DNA of 24,481 bases, from IMG/VR virus record IMGVR_UViG_3300030108_001051, positions 1-24,481 of that record; one strand, written 5' to 3'. Under the pieces are notes generated by a model that saw only the letters and a program-made list of their open reading frames with translations, ran no database searches and was not told the origin of the DNA. Origin of the DNA: a virus. Of this stretch, positions 7,404-15,503 are shown in pieces (positions within the stretch are counted from its first letter, which is position 1; each line of letters begins with the position of its first letter). The position numbers and the translations under genes were made by a program.

Positions 7404-7975
7404 TGGCATACGTAAGAGCAGCAAATTCAACTGAAACATTATCTGTACTATTAAGAAATGGTGAACACGATAATACTAATAGCAAAGAAGCGACTATAAA
7501 GTTTGCTTTAAAATGTGATACTTTTGCAGTTAATATTGGTAAAACACCTATTCAAATACCGATACCAGGTTCATCACCTGAATTGTTAGATTTAGGTATA
7601 TTTAGACCATCTGTAACTGTTTCGGGAATAGTAGATACAAAGCAAGTGTCTTCACCTACTATTACCATTGGTGGAGAAAGTTACACAATACCTTTTAAGA
7701 ATCAACTTGAAAATGCCGTGTATGATTTTGCAGCTTCAGATGTAAATTTATTAGAAGTAGAAGTTGGTGATACAACCTTTCCAGCTAATGGTGATAACGG
7801 ATATTCATCTGGTGTGATTGACAGTGCCGCTAGTCATACAGGTGGTGGTATTTATAGAGTGGCTATACAAAGTGCACGATTTGGTTTAAATGCATCTAGA
7901 GAAGATAGGTATGATTTTAGTATGCAATTCGTAGCCGCGGCTAGACAAGACTTTGTGGATAAACCAGGAAACTAG
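7403..7975 (+). CDS. Distal-tail/baseplate-like protein
   Basis: The ATG overlaps the tape measure stop by 1 nt. The 190-residue product is beta-rich, with a regular strand pattern (VTVSGIVDTKQV, SPTITIGGESYTIPF, IYRVAIQSARFGL, YDFSMQFVAAAR). There are no cysteines beyond one near residue 38, and no membrane segment. In siphoviruses the gene after the tape measure encodes the distal tail (Dit) protein, a beta-sandwich ring linking tail tube to tip, and size and composition fit. No motif is diagnostic, so it could equally be another small tip or baseplate protein. A strong AGGAGG (7974-7979) inside its stop region serves the large hub gene. Confidence 0.55.
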   Translation: MAYVRAANSTETLSVLLRNGEHDNTNSKEATIKFALKCDTFAVNIGKTPIQIPIPGSSPELLDLGIFRPSVTVSGIVDTKQVSSPTITIGGESYTIPFKNQLENAVYDFAASDVNLLEVEVGDTTFPANGDNGYSSGVIDSAASHTGGGIYRVAIQSARFGLNASREDRYDFSMQFVAAARQDFVDKPGN

Positions 7976-7983
7976 GAGGATAA

Positions 7984-10900
7984 ATGTCTATAACAGGTAG
8001 TGCTGCTGGTAGAGCATCCTTACAATATTTTAACGGTTCAAACTATGTAGAATTACAAACTCCAAGTGGTGCAAACGCACTTTTAGATTTAGTAATTACT
8101 GATACATTAAGTAATCCTGTTAATCTACAAGCCACGTTAATTAACAGACCTGCTGACCCACGCTCAGGAACTGCTTCATCAACTACAGGTAATTTAACAG
8201 GTATTCTTACAGAATTTATGAAGATACGATGTATTGATTCATATTCACAACAAGTTATTTTTTCAGGTTGGATTTATGATTTAGATGAAAATTATACTCT
8301 ACAAAGTGGAAGCACAATTAGTCTTGAAGCATATGATAACTTAGCAGAGTTGCGTGATTATAAAACTGATAACATGATTAAGATTGACACAAGTCAAAGT
8401 ACACATAACTCAAGAAGTGAAGTAATACAAGAACTTATTAAAAGGTCTAGTAAAGACAATATTGCTACATCAGATAGTAATCAATACGAAGCGTCTACTC
8501 AAAACTTTGCAACTAATATGTTAGGTGATTTAACACCAAAAGATGCAGGTAAGACTGTTTTAAATGCAATAAAACATCTAGCACAAACAGAACCAATAGA
8601 TGCATCAACTCAAAATCATAGTTTTGGAAACGATTTTTATTTAGCATCCCAGTTTACTTCTACAGCAACATCTGCAACACAAACACCTATGTTGAATTAT
8701 TTTAAACGTGGTTCAAGACCAATGACAAGTGGAAGTGACATGGATACCTTTGGTATGAAAATACAATTCCCACTTAGCAATAGTGATGTTGAAACAGGTC
8801 AAACGAGAAACATGTTACCTGATTATGATTTTAAAAGAGATAGAGCATCCGTTCATAGTGATGTTCACGTAAAATTTAGTGACAGGGGTGGAGCAGGTAA
8901 AGCATCAGGTTCAGATACACCTAGTGCAGGACAAACTAAAAAGATGAATCCACTTCAACTCACTAGATTAAACATGACTGCTATAAATGGACAGCTTAAT
9001 TATTTAGGCTCACCTATTGCTGGAGATTTAACAGTAAACGGACAATTTGTTTACTCTGATACAAAGGATGGATTCGTGCATGCATTTGCAGCATCTAAAG
9101 TACACACAAAAACAAATGAGTCATCTACACAAACTATAGTTTTAGATAAAGAACCATCTGCTGATTGGCTGGTGCGAATTGGAGCATCTGACCAACAAAT
9201 AGAAGCTGAAGCAAATACAACTTCAAATGAGAGTCATAAATTTGGATGGTTACGATTTAACAACGTGCCTGAAAATGATGATAGTAACAGTGTGCCTGGT
9301 GGTAAAATGCGAATCGCAGGTTTATCACTCAGTGGTCAAGAGTTAACAGTAACCACAGACACTAATCATTTTATGCAAGCTGGTGACAGAATTATGATGC
9401 AAGGTTTAAATCTAGGCACGGGTGGTGGAGCTATTAGAACAAATGCACAACTATACAAAAAAGGTGCAGGAGATAGAGTTATTAGTAGAGAAGGTCAATT
9501 AGGTGCTTTGTTCAATAAATTAAGAACTGGTGTATCTGATGATTTAGCAAACGGTGTTAGTGATGAATTAATGTACGTAGACAAAGAACACGGACTTACT
9601 ACATCAAACTATGGTTCTCACCTATTTTTAAAGAATGAATCAAATCAAGAGGAAACAGTAAAGATAAGAAAGATTTTTACTTCAATTCCAGATGATGGTG
9701 ACATGCCTGACAACTCTGCTCAATTAACTAACACAGCCACAAACATTCAAAACTTAGACCACTTCGACTTAGTTGAAATACAAAGAGCAATGCATTCAGG
9801 AACAGAGCGTGAACACAGCGTGAGTAATGGAGCTGGTCTTACAACTGCTGGTAGAGCGGCCCCAATTCCACTTTTTGCAGGCATTAGGACGGCAAATTTA
9901 TATGCACAAGAAGGTGGTGTTGGTGGTTTATTTAAAACAAACATATTTAGAATAGACAGAATTGTAACTGATACACAATTTGTAATTCGTGTAAATGCGG
10001 CTAATATTACATTTTCAGGTGGGCGATTAACTACAGGTTTTCTACATGCAGCTATTGATGACGCTGCTGATACAACTCAATTTAGTATTGCTGTAAACGA
10101 TGGTTCTAACGATAGATTAACAAAACCTCACCTTGCAGTAGGCATGATTATAAAAATAGATAGTGAAGAAATGTTGATTTCAGCCGTAGGTTCAGCAGGA
10201 AGTGGCACTGATTTTGCTACTCAAGTAACAGTAACTCGTGGGCATAATGGCACGACAAGAGCATCACATAGTGAAAATGCTGAAGTAACCACCATGGTTG
10301 CACATGTTATTCCAATCATTGGAAGAGTGCAACATCAAACAACTACAAGTTCAGTTACAAATGGGGAAGACTTTATTATTATATCTGACCAAGCTAAAAA
10401 TACACCGACTACAGGAAACTTTAGATTGTATGGTTTACAGTCAGGTAAATATGCAACGTTTAACTCAAGCACAACTGCCGTAAGTCATAGAGATAGTTTT
10501 GGATTAAATAAACCTATGTTTATGACAATTAATCAAATGAATAGACAACCTGACTCAATTAGAGGGGCATTTGCAGAAGCTTTGGGAGATGGGTCATTTG
10601 AAGAAACAAGAGCTGGAACAGTTCGTATAAATAACTTTGCGTATCAATTTATTGATGGACATGTTCATGGAGTGGCTAGTAGTGGAACGGTTGTTACAAC
10701 TAGAAATTTTGCAGATAACGCAACAATTAATCCTTTAAGTTATGGACTAAGAGTTGGTATGACTGTATGGAAATTGACAAGTGCAACTAATTTAACTAGA
10801 GCGGCATATGGATATGTATCTGCTGTAACAGCAACAACATTTACAGTTACTTTAAATAGTGGGACATTTGCAGAAGATGATAAATTTAGGATGTTTATAC

Positions 10901-12315
10901 CACTTAGACCAGGACATTTAGTTCAATTAAAAAACAAATTATTAAAAATAGATACAACAAGTGATAATACTTTTGGTGACAATCAAACAGACTATGTTGT
11001 TAATCAAGTTAAATATGTTGAACAACCAGGAACACAACAATCATCTATCTCTGTTGTAAAACAAGAAGGTGCTGTTGATTCACCAGGTAATGTTTACAAA
11101 AATATTCAAGGTGCAACAGATGATAATGCATTTAGTGCATTTGAAGATACACTTGTTAATCCATCTACAGCATCAACTGACATCACTATTGAAGCAGGCT
11201 CTCATGCGAGTGTGTCAGACGTAACTGCTGCAGCTAATGACGGAACAACACTTGAGGGTAAATTGTTTCACAAGGGACAAGCAATACATTGGACAAAGGG
11301 GACTCTAAGAGTTGATGGTGAAGAATATCAAATACCTGCTGGTAATAGCACAGATGGGGCTACTTTTGATGGTACAACATTATCTGCTGGAACTTTGATG
11401 TCAATTACAGATGCTAACGGAGCCACTAATTTAGAAACAGGGCCTGCTGACGCAACAGGAATACCTGATGAAAGATTTGTGTTATTTGCTGATTTAAAAC
11501 AATCAAAATTTATAGCTTGTTCAGTATCAAATTTTGAAGGCAATGTAACAGATAAAGGTAGTAAATTAATTGTTGGATATGCTAGAGCAGCTAGAGATGC
11601 AGGCGTAAGTAATGCAGGACACGAGGCGGCATTTGAATGGAAGATTAATAATGAAGTACACAATGAAATGAGTGTAAGAGGTGGTAAGTCATATGAGGGT
11701 CAAGGATTTGGACTAGGAAATGCTACTTTACCAATACTTGCTTTTGATGGGGATGAAACAACAGGTATTTTTTCTTCTGGGGATGGTCAAGTTAATGTTA
11801 CTTTAAACGGAGTTAACAGAATACAATTTGGTTCTTCCTCTGGAGGTAGTAAAGAAGAATTTGCGTTTGCACATCATTGGTTACCTTTTAGTGATGATTC
11901 ATTTGATTTAGGTTTTAGTACATCTGCGTTTAGATGGGATGAAATTTTTGCAACACACGGTTCTGTTCAATCATCTGATGAAAGAAATAAAGAAGAAATT
12001 GCTAATATTGATTTAGGTTTAGAATTTTTATTAGCTTTAACACCTAGAACATTTAAATGGAAAAGAAAAAATGTAACAAAGCATCATCCTGAGACAGGGG
12101 AAGCTTATACAAAGCCTGACGAAAAACATTATGGATTAATAGCACAAGAAGTAATTACTGTTTTAAATAGTATGGGCATATCTGATTTAGATGATTTTGG
12201 TGGAATTACAGGTAACTCAGATGAATATGGGGCAAGATATGTAGAATTTATAGCTATTCTAATTAAAGCTATACAAGAACTAACAGCAAGAGTAAAGGCG
12301 TTAGAAGATGGCTAA
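7984..12315 (+). CDS. Large tail hub/fibre protein with C-terminal Peptidase_S74 chaperone
   Basis: The start is ATG 7984 behind AGGAGG (7974-7979). This 1443-residue protein is the largest in the window. Residues 1-120 (LVITDTLSNPVNLQATLIN, FSGWIYDLDENYTLQSG) resemble the hub/tail-tip domain of tail-associated proteins. The middle contains beta modules, including one at about 700-775 with VGMIIKIDSEEMLISAVG and TVTRGHNGTTRASHSE. Residues about 1240-1300 (AFDGDETTGIFSSGDGQV) lead into a Peptidase_S74 domain with SDERNKEEI, where Ser1331 and Lys1336 match the Ser-x4-Lys dyad of self-cleaving trimerisation chaperones, and end in a helix (AIQELTARVKALE). The family folds trimeric fibres and then releases itself. 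Receptor binding or cell-surface degradation is inferred. The gene overlaps the next by 8 nt. Confidence 0.8.
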   Translation: MSITGSAAGRASLQYFNGSNYVELQTPSGANALLDLVITDTLSNPVNLQATLINRPADPRSGTASSTTGNLTGILTEFMKIRCIDSYSQQVIFSGWIYDLDENYTLQSGSTISLEAYDNLAELRDYKTDNMIKIDTSQSTHNSRSEVIQELIKRSSKDNIATSDSNQYEASTQNFATNMLGDLTPKDAGKTVLNAIKHLAQTEPIDASTQNHSFGNDFYLASQFTSTATSATQTPMLNYFKRGSRPMTSGSDMDTFGMKIQFPLSNSDVETGQTRNMLPDYDFKRDRASVHSDVHVKFSDRGGAGKASGSDTPSAGQTKKMNPLQLTRLNMTAINGQLNYLGSPIAGDLTVNGQFVYSDTKDGFVHAFAASKVHTKTNESSTQTIVLDKEPSADWLVRIGASDQQIEAEANTTSNESHKFGWLRFNNVPENDDSNSVPGGKMRIAGLSLSGQELTVTTDTNHFMQAGDRIMMQGLNLGTGGGAIRTNAQLYKKGAGDRVISREGQLGALFNKLRTGVSDDLANGVSDELMYVDKEHGLTTSNYGSHLFLKNESNQEETVKIRKIFTSIPDDGDMPDNSAQLTNTATNIQNLDHFDLVEIQRAMHSGTEREHSVSNGAGLTTAGRAAPIPLFAGIRTANLYAQEGGVGGLFKTNIFRIDRIVTDTQFVIRVNAANITFSGGRLTTGFLHAAIDDAADTTQFSIAVNDGSNDRLTKPHLAVGMIIKIDSEEMLISAVGSAGSGTDFATQVTVTRGHNGTTRASHSENAEVTTMVAHVIPIIGRVQHQTTTSSVTNGEDFIIISDQAKNTPTTGNFRLYGLQSGKYATFNSSTTAVSHRDSFGLNKPMFMTINQMNRQPDSIRGAFAEALGDGSFEETRAGTVRINNFAYQFIDGHVHGVASSGTVVTTRNFADNATINPLSYGLRVGMTVWKLTSATNLTRAAYGYVSAVTATTFTVTLNSGTFAEDDKFRMFIPLRPGHLVQLKNKLLKIDTTSDNTFGDNQTDYVVNQVKYVEQPGTQQSSISVVKQEGAVDSPGNVYKNIQGATDDNAFSAFEDTLVNPSTASTDITIEAGSHASVSDVTAAANDGTTLEGKLFHKGQAIHWTKGTLRVDGEEYQIPAGNSTDGATFDGTTLSAGTLMSITDANGATNLETGPADATGIPDERFVLFADLKQSKFIACSVSNFEGNVTDKGSKLIVGYARAARDAGVSNAGHEAAFEWKINNEVHNEMSVRGGKSYEGQGFGLGNATLPILAFDGDETTGIFSSGDGQVNVTLNGVNRIQFGSSSGGSKEEFAFAHHWLPFSDDSFDLGFSTSAFRWDEIFATHGSVQSSDERNKEEIANIDLGLEFLLALTPRTFKWKRKNVTKHHPETGEAYTKPDEKHYGLIAQEVITVLNSMGISDLDDFGGITGNSDEYGARYVEFIAILIKAIQELTARVKALEDG

Positions 12316-12517
12316 GACTTATGAAATTGACCAATTTTTAACATTCAGAAATTTAACTTGTTGCCCGACATGTAGAGACGCTTGTGGATGTAGTGCTATA
12401 TGTCCTAGTGATAATTGTGACTATTGTGACTCAGGTATTATTAATCCACCCTGCCCTGACATAAATTTTACTGATTGTACAAAACCAAGTTGCGATAACA
12501 CAGATTGGCATATTTAA
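12308..12517 (+). CDS. Cysteine-rich 69-residue protein
   Basis: The ATG lies within the last codons of the hub gene (8-nt overlap). Eleven of 69 residues are cysteine: a TCCPTC motif, then CGC, single Cys spacings of 3-8, and a final C near the C-terminus. There is no signal peptide and no transmembrane segment. The spacing does not match a canonical zinc ribbon, although CPTC and CDYC each offer CxxC knuckles. It may bind metal or be disulfide-bonded in the virion, or act with the adjacent fibre. No family is recognised. The high Cys content contrasts with the nearly Cys-free tail proteins upstream, which marks it as a different kind of protein. Confidence 0.6.
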   Translation: MAKTYEIDQFLTFRNLTCCPTCRDACGCSAICPSDNCDYCDSGIINPPCPDINFTDCTKPSCDNTDWHI

Positions 12518-12885
12518 ATAAAAAAATAATAAAGCTTAGAAAAGATAATCCACTATGGTCTAATGCAAAAATAGCAGAAAAGGTGGGGTGCAGTAGACAA
12601 TATGTGCATAGATTATTAAAGAAAGAAAACTTACCTAATCCTCCCAGAAAAAGAAAAGTAAGGCTTTGTGAGTATTGCAAACAAGAATCTACCCGTAAAG
12701 TACACAAGGGCAGATGTAGCTATGAGTATTACAAAGTAGAACTTACATGTGCTTTTTGTAGGGTAAAATTTAGAAGAGATAGAAGTGCAGTCATGCAAGG
12801 CTATCGCAAAGGGTTTGATGAGATATATTGCACGCCAGAGTGCACTATTAAAGGCAGGAAAGATAAAACACTTAGTTGGGCATAA
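12505..12885 (+). CDS. Helix-turn-helix/zinc-finger DNA-binding protein
   Basis: The 126-residue product has an N-terminal helix-turn-helix at residues about 18-40 (SNAKIAEKVGCSRQYVHRLL). A linker with PPRKRK precedes a cysteine-rich second half: C55-x2-C58, C71, C82-x2-C85 and C109-x3-C113. These could form one or two zinc sites, the latter resembling a treble-clef spacing. The only in-frame start is TTG at 12505 without a clear Shine-Dalgarno, so translation is probably coupled to the overlapping Cys-rich gene. The sigma factor gene begins at the base after its stop. A transcriptional regulator role is inferred from the fold and neighbour. An HNH-type nuclease is less likely because no HNH residues are visible. 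Confidence 0.6.
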   Translation: MAYLNKKIIKLRKDNPLWSNAKIAEKVGCSRQYVHRLLKKENLPNPPRKRKVRLCEYCKQESTRKVHKGRCSYEYYKVELTCAFCRVKFRRDRSAVMQGYRKGFDEIYCTPECTIKGRKDKTLSWA

Positions 12886-13431
12886 ATGACAATACCTATA
12901 GATAATAATTTAATCACGACATGGGAACCTAAAATCCAAGGGTTAGTTAATAAATATTATGTAAATGGTATGGATAAAGATGACCTAATCCAAGAACTTA
13001 GAATGGTGTTGATGAGATGTGCTGAAAAATACGACACTAGTAAAAGCACAGCTATTTTTCACACTTATGTGCACCGAGCTATGATAAATACTTTAATTAC
13101 TTTAATAAACAAAGCTAACAAACTTCCAGAAGTACTTAGCTTTGATAAAACATTTATTTCAGTCACCGATAGTGAACAGAATCCAAACGAATTGCAGAAG
13201 GCCCTTGAAGACCCTAACGCTGAAGATTTTTCTAATTTACTCTTGCTAGATGACATATTATCTGATAATAATGATACATTCACAGAAAAAGAAAAAGCAT
13301 TTATTGCTAGTCGTGTAGACGGACTTACGATGGAAGAAATAACAAATGACTTAGGTGAGTCATCTTATAGAGTAAGACAGAACTTAAAAGAAAAATTGAA
13401 AGCGTATATTGATGGAAAACAAAAAGTTTGA
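12886..13431 (+). CDS. Phage-encoded sigma-70-like RNA polymerase sigma factor
   Basis: ATG 12886 directly follows the TAA of the HTH gene. The 181-residue protein shows region 2 at residues about 16-78 (LVNKYYVNGMDKDDLIQELR, then CAEKYD, then FHTYVHRAMINTL), the usual core-binding/-10 recognition layout. Region 4 is at residues about 131-175 (TEKEKAFIASR, LTMEEITNDLGESSYRVRQN), containing a helix-turn-helix for the -35 element. No region 1.1 or 3 is evident, so it resembles small ECF-like or phage late sigma factors. It would redirect host RNA polymerase to phage promoters, most plausibly late ones. Its location between structural and replication modules fits a switch. The cognate promoter is not identified. 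Confidence 0.8.
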   Translation: MTIPIDNNLITTWEPKIQGLVNKYYVNGMDKDDLIQELRMVLMRCAEKYDTSKSTAIFHTYVHRAMINTLITLINKANKLPEVLSFDKTFISVTDSEQNPNELQKALEDPNAEDFSNLLLLDDILSDNNDTFTEKEKAFIASRVDGLTMEEITNDLGESSYRVRQNLKEKLKAYIDGKQKV

Positions 13432-13870
13432 AGATTACAATGCCAGGGATTTGCACATTAAATTCATGGAGCTATATGAAGGGATACATTCAGAATCCTA
13501 CAACGTAAATACTGGACGGAATAAAAGTCCTTTTCCTTTTGTAGGGGATGAAACTAAAGCCTTAAAACAATTATTAGAGTCAGAAGACATATACTCTATT
13601 TTATGTGGCATGTACAATGCAATAGGTCAAAACACAACTTATTTTTCTGTTTTAAACTTTGTTAGTAGTTATGAAAGATATAAAACAAAACATGACCCAA
13701 AACTTTATTGGCATATAATAAATACTAATAATTCAAAAGTAAAAGATGCATGGTTGCGTTTAAATATTTTAAAAGCCACTTGGTTTACAACAGCACAAAA
13801 AAAGAAAGAATTAAAAAAATTAGAAGATAGATTTGAAAAATGGTTAGAAAAACAAGAAGGGGTGGCTTGA
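13412..13870 (+). CDS. Uncharacterised replication-module protein
   Basis: The chosen start is ATG 13412 (a TTG three bases earlier is also in frame). It overlaps the sigma gene by 20 nt. The 152-residue product has a mixed N-terminus and a helical C-terminal half rich in Lys, Leu and Trp, ending in a charged helix (KKKELKKLEDRFEKWLEKQE). No cysteine-metal site, Walker or nuclease motif is visible. Lying two genes before a DnaB-like helicase, it occupies a place where some phages encode a helicase loader or replisome organiser. I cannot support that from sequence and record it only as a possibility. Confidence 0.6.
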   Translation: MENKKFEDYNARDLHIKFMELYEGIHSESYNVNTGRNKSPFPFVGDETKALKQLLESEDIYSILCGMYNAIGQNTTYFSVLNFVSSYERYKTKHDPKLYWHIINTNNSKVKDAWLRLNILKATWFTTAQKKKELKKLEDRFEKWLEKQEGVA

Positions 13871-14067
13871 TTAGAAATAATCAATTGACACCGATATCAA
13901 AAGAATATAGAATCATAGCATTGTTGGATGAACCAATCACGGTGCGAGAAGCCACAATGACATTAGACGAAGCTAAAGAACTAGCTGACCTTGTTGCAGA
14001 ACGAAAGAATGTAAAGTGTTACGTGCTAGATGAAAGTAATCGGTCAGTATACAGAACAAAGGAATAA
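13867..14067 (+). CDS. Small uncharacterised protein (TTG start preferred)
   Basis: An ATG at 13840 is in frame, but it lacks a Shine-Dalgarno and would overlap the upstream gene by 31 nt. TTG 13867 lies 4-6 bases after AAGGGG within the upstream 3' end and overlaps its TGA, so it is the better start. The product is then 66 residues: LIRNNQLTPISKEYRIIALL, a short acidic segment, and a helix (TMTLDEAKELADLVAERKN) followed by VKCYVLDES. This strand-helix-strand look could be a small alpha/beta domain, but no family is recognised. Its stop abuts the helicase ATG (TAAATG). The ORF also carries a possible internal promoter at 13885-13913. Confidence 0.55.
   Translation: MIRNNQLTPISKEYRIIALLDEPITVREATMTLDEAKELADLVAERKNVKCYVLDESNRSVYRTKE
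13885..13913 (+). promoter_or_regulatory. Possible sigma70-type promoter for the replication genes
   Basis: TTGACA at 13885-13890, a 17-bp spacer and TAGAAT at 13908-13913 (5/6 match to TATAAT) lie about 155 bp before the DnaB-like helicase ATG. It is intragenic, and AT-rich DNA makes chance matches common, so confidence is low. If real, it would let host polymerase start transcription of helicase, primase, ssDNA-binding protein and polymerase separately from the sigma gene. Confidence 0.35.
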
Positions 14068-15321
14068 ATGGAAAATTACGAATACGTTGAATCAGGAATA
14101 ATATTAAACATAAAAGAAAAAGCCACGCTAGACAATTTCCCTTTTAAAGCAAAAGACTTTGCAGTGCATGGTAAAGCTTTTACATTCGTAACTAATTTTT
14201 ATGATGACTTTCAAGATTTCCCAAGTAAAAAAGTATTAGCTGAAAATTTTCCTGATTTAGATATTAACGTTCCATCTACTGATTTTGAGTATCTTACTCA
14301 AGAATTTAGGAAACAAGTTATATTCAGGAAAGTGGTAGAGTCATTTCAAAGAAATAAAGAAAACTTAAAGACTGACCCAAAAATGGCGTTGTCTAAAATC
14401 ATGGACGGTCTTGAAGATATTAACGTAGTTTATGATGAAGATGTTACATATTATGATTCTAGTAATTTAGACAGATTAGAAGAATACGAAAGTAAAATAA
14501 AGTTACGAAAATTAGGTGATGGTTTGATGGGTATACCTACACCATTCTCTACAATTAACAGAACAGGTGTAGGATGGCAACCTGCCGATTTAGTATCTTT
14601 CTTTGCTAGACCTACTGTAGGTAAAACTTGGATGTGTATACAAACTGCCGCTATTGCAATTATGAAAGGTTATCGGACTTTATTTATATCAAGTGAAATG
14701 CCTACGTCTGCAATAAATTTACGTATGGATGTAATTATTGCAAAGATGAAAGGGTATGACTTTTCACACCGAGCTCTTAGAAATGGTGACCCAATTGATA
14801 AAGAAAAATATAAAGAGTTTTTACAATCATTAGACGAAAAGAACCTATTAGTATGTGACCACATAGAAGGTGAGTCAACAATATCTATAGGTAGCATACA
14901 AGCATTGATACGAAAACATAATCCTGACTTTGTTGTAGTAGATGGTATCTACTTAGTATCAAGTGGTGATGGTAGAAAAGCAATGTGGGAGCAAAACCAC
15001 AGTTTGTTTTATGGCATGAAGAATATATGCCTCGCCACCAATAAACCAATATTTGTCTCAACGCAAGCTACTAGAGAGGCGGCTGATATTTTTACGCCAC
15101 CTAGAGTCGACCAAGTAGCTTTTGGGGATGCCCTTATTAGAGCCTCTGATGTGGCTGTTGCTATGTGCAAAGTCGAGGAATCAGATGAACAACGTATGGT
15201 ACAATATCAGAAGTATAGAGATGGTATTTTACCTTCGGACACATCACTATTACGATGGGATGTTGACAAGGGGCATATCGAAGAAATAAACGAATCTATA
15301 AGCGAGGAGATAGAGTTTTGA
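14068..15321 (+). CDS. DnaB-like replicative DNA helicase
   Basis: ATG 14068 follows the previous TAA without a gap. The 417-residue protein has an N-terminal helical region (about 1-150) and a RecA-like helicase core. Walker A is ARPTVGKT at residues 180-187 (Gly185, Lys186, Thr187), a variant in which Ala replaces the first Gly. Next come LFISSEMP (the loop with the catalytic Glu), Walker B FVVVDGIYLV and the sensor segment FVSTQATRE. This is the DnaB/T4 gp41 family, hexameric ATP-driven helicases that unwind DNA ahead of the polymerase and recruit primase. A separate primase gene lies two genes downstream. A strong SD (GAGGAG at 15304-15309) near the end serves the next small ORF. Confidence 0.85.
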   Translation: MENYEYVESGIILNIKEKATLDNFPFKAKDFAVHGKAFTFVTNFYDDFQDFPSKKVLAENFPDLDINVPSTDFEYLTQEFRKQVIFRKVVESFQRNKENLKTDPKMALSKIMDGLEDINVVYDEDVTYYDSSNLDRLEEYESKIKLRKLGDGLMGIPTPFSTINRTGVGWQPADLVSFFARPTVGKTWMCIQTAAIAIMKGYRTLFISSEMPTSAINLRMDVIIAKMKGYDFSHRALRNGDPIDKEKYKEFLQSLDEKNLLVCDHIEGESTISIGSIQALIRKHNPDFVVVDGIYLVSSGDGRKAMWEQNHSLFYGMKNICLATNKPIFVSTQATREAADIFTPPRVDQVAFGDALIRASDVAVAMCKVEESDEQRMVQYQKYRDGILPSDTSLLRWDVDKGHIEEINESISEEIEF

Positions 15322-15503
15322 TTACAATGATGATTAAATACTGGAGTCTTTTCAAAAAGTACAAGGATGTTCTACCAGAAGTTGTGCAATTGGTTGATGT
15401 AGCAGTAAAAGCTGTTGAGGACGGAAAAATTTCTAAAAAAGAACAGAGTGCTTTGATGAGAGAATACTGGGACGTTATTAACAAAATTAAAGATAGTAAA
15501 TAA
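15318..15503 (+). CDS. Small helical protein between helicase and primase
   Basis: This is a 61-residue ORF. TTG 15318 is preferred: it overlaps the helicase TGA and lies 8 nt after GAGGAG (15304-15309), whereas ATG 15327 is too far from that SD. The sequence is two amphipathic helices: residues about 6-36 (SLFKKYKDVLPEVVQLVDVA) and residues 40-58, joined by DGKISKKE, which looks like half an EF-hand-type turn. No membrane segment is evident. Small proteins of this general composition recur in tailed phages, but I cannot name a function. Its position suggests an accessory of helicase or primase; that is context only. Confidence 0.55.
   Translation: MITMMIKYWSLFKKYKDVLPEVVQLVDVAVKAVEDGKISKKEQSALMREYWDVINKIKDSK

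Noticed and set aside
10298-10483. 61-codon + strand frame inside the hub gene
   Set aside because: It is a different-frame overlap fully contained in the 1443-residue gene with no Shine-Dalgarno or motif.
12500-12530. Possible frameshift fusion between the Cys-rich and HTH genes
   Set aside because: The reading frame codons at ATT TAA do not form a slippery heptamer and a -1 slip leads directly to a stop. Overlapping TTG initiation is simpler.
12468-12707. 79-codon open frame on the - strand across the hub/regulator junction
   Set aside because: It is antisense to the Cys-rich and HTH genes, both with recognisable composition or motifs, and no gene elsewhere in the window is on the - strand.
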